Origin: Streptomyces coacervatus
Lineage (GTDB): Bacteria; Actinomycetota; Actinomycetes; Streptomycetales; Streptomycetaceae
DNA length: 64,000 nucleotides
NCBI RefSeq assembly: GCF_029223485.1
Contig: NZ_JARHTP010000023.1
Location: 1 to 64,000 of the forward strand
Reading direction: 5' to 3'
Shown here: piece by piece, positions 63,326-64,000 of the stretch
Position numbering within the stretch: the first letter of the stretch is position 1
Layout: each line of letters opens with the position of its first letter
Notes under the pieces: model-generated
Databases searched by the model: none
The model's input: only the letters and a program-made list of their open reading frames with translations
What the model was told of the DNA's origin: nothing
Program-made: the position numbers and the translations under genes

Positions 63326-64000
63326 TCAGTTCAGGGCTTTGGACAGGCGGTTCAGGCCGTCCGCGATCTCGGCGGGGGTGTGGGTGGTGAACGACAGGCG
63401 CAGCGTCGCCGGGTCCGGGTGGCCGGCGAAGAAGGGGGCGCCGGGGACGTAGGCCACGTTGCGGGCGACCGCTTGCGGGAGCAGCGCGGTCGCGTCGTGG
63501 CCGGAGGGGAGGCGGGCCCAGAGGAACATGCCGCCGTCCGGACGGTTCCAGCTGCTCCCGGCGGGCAGCGCGTCCGCGAGTCCGGCGAGCAGGGCGTCGC
63601 GGCGCTCGCGGTAGGCGTCGCGGACGGTGGCGAGGTGAGCGTCCAGGTCGCAGTCGGCGAGGTAGCGAGCCGCGGCGGCCTGGTCGACCGTCGAGGTGTG
63701 CAGGTCGGCGGCCTGCTTGGCGATCACACAGGCGCGCCGGAGCGCGGCCGGGCCGCGCAGCCAGCCGAGCCGCAGCCCGGGGGCCAGCACCTTGGAGAAG
63801 CTGCTCAGCAGCACCGTACGGTCCTCTGCCCCGGCGCAGCCCGCGACCCACTGCACCGGCTCGCCGCTGAAGCGCAGTTCACCGTACGGGTCGTCCTCGA
63901 TGATCCAGAGCCCGCGCCGCGCCGCGACCTCCGCGACCGCCCTGCGGCGGGTGAGCGGCAGCGTCCGGCCGGTCGGGTTCTGGAAGTTGGGCACCAGATA
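63326..64000 (-). CDS. PLP-dependent aminotransferase class I/II, C-terminal part (cut by window edge)
   Basis: The visible 225 residues begin at the window edge with VPNFQNPTGRTLPLTRR and include EDDPYGELRFSGEPVQ (Asp/Tyr of the cofactor site) and the PLP lysine in VLLSSFSKVLAPGLRLGWLR, then RPDGGMFLWARLPSG and LRLSFTTHTPAEIADGL. It resembles 2-aminoadipate/valine-pyruvate-type aminotransferases or the catalytic half of MocR regulators; which it is cannot be told without the N-terminus. Confidence 0.88.
   Translation of the reverse strand, partial: YLVPNFQNPTGRTLPLTRRRAVAEVAARRGLWIIEDDPYGELRFSGEPVQWVAGCAGAEDRTVLLSSFSKVLAPGLRLGWLRGPAALRRACVIAKQAADLHTSTVDQAAAARYLADCDLDAHLATVRDAYRERRDALLAGLADALPAGSSWNRPDGGMFLWARLPSGHDATALLPQAVARNVAYVPGAPFFAGHPDPATLRLSFTTHTPAEIADGLNRLSKALN

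Overview
The window is GC-rich actinobacterial DNA and the gene families point to Streptomyces: Tat-exported carbohydrate enzymes, DUF2637, XRE regulators with a MmyB-like ligand domain, an HK/OmpR pair, and many GTG starts and ATGA/GTGA overlaps. It looks like accessory chromosome, with several gene sets separated by mobile-element debris. No rRNA, tRNA or CRISPR array was seen.

Layout. 1-1.6 kb: end of an IS110 transposase, then an IS5-family transposase with an antisense neighbour gene. 1.8-3.8 kb: divergent LysR regulator and MDR oxidoreductase. 3.8-10.5 kb: a compact type IV secretion/conjugation module (VirB4-like ATPase, PrgI, VirB6/TrbL-like, pilin-like) plus a DUF2637 protein. No relaxase, coupling protein or integrase is present, so it looks like the remains of an integrative element. 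10.6-11.4 kb: transposase and oxidoreductase remnants. 11.7-20.8 kb: an envelope/glycan-type cluster (molybdopterin oxidoreductase, small membrane proteins, sugar epimerase, two soluble glycosyltransferases, methyltransferase, polytopic glycosyltransferase) around a divergent OmpR-type two-component system. Every promoter region there carries the same 11-bp-period tandem half-site. 21-26.7 kb: esterase and small enzymes and regulators of ordinary type.

26.8-40 kb: a pectin/rhamnogalacturonan utilisation region: a YetA/PcRGLX-type exo-lyase (two frameshifts), a DUF6250 protein, a PL4 rhamnogalacturonan lyase (internal stop), a CBM13-pectinesterase-polygalacturonase fusion, and, divergent from the last, one polypeptide joining an ECF sigma factor, a transmembrane segment and a PL9-like pectate lyase domain. 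That fusion is the most striking object in the window. It could be a membrane-tethered sigma factor that senses pectin outside the cell and switches on the neighbouring enzymes.

40-58.7 kb: redox-enzyme region: a chimeric PAS/GAF-FCD ORF, two MmyB-type regulators and the remnant of a third, three aldo/keto reductases, a Zn-alcohol dehydrogenase, LtrA, and a Tat-exported PaoABC-like aldehyde oxidoreductase operon with its XdhC-type maturation factor. A conserved operator-like element occurs three times here. 59-64 kb: remnants of a Tn554-like recombinase module, then a membrane protein/Lrp pair, a methyltransferase and a truncated aminotransferase.

Several genes carry single-base indels, at least three of them in C/G homopolymers. 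Some of the apparent pseudogenes may therefore be sequencing errors.
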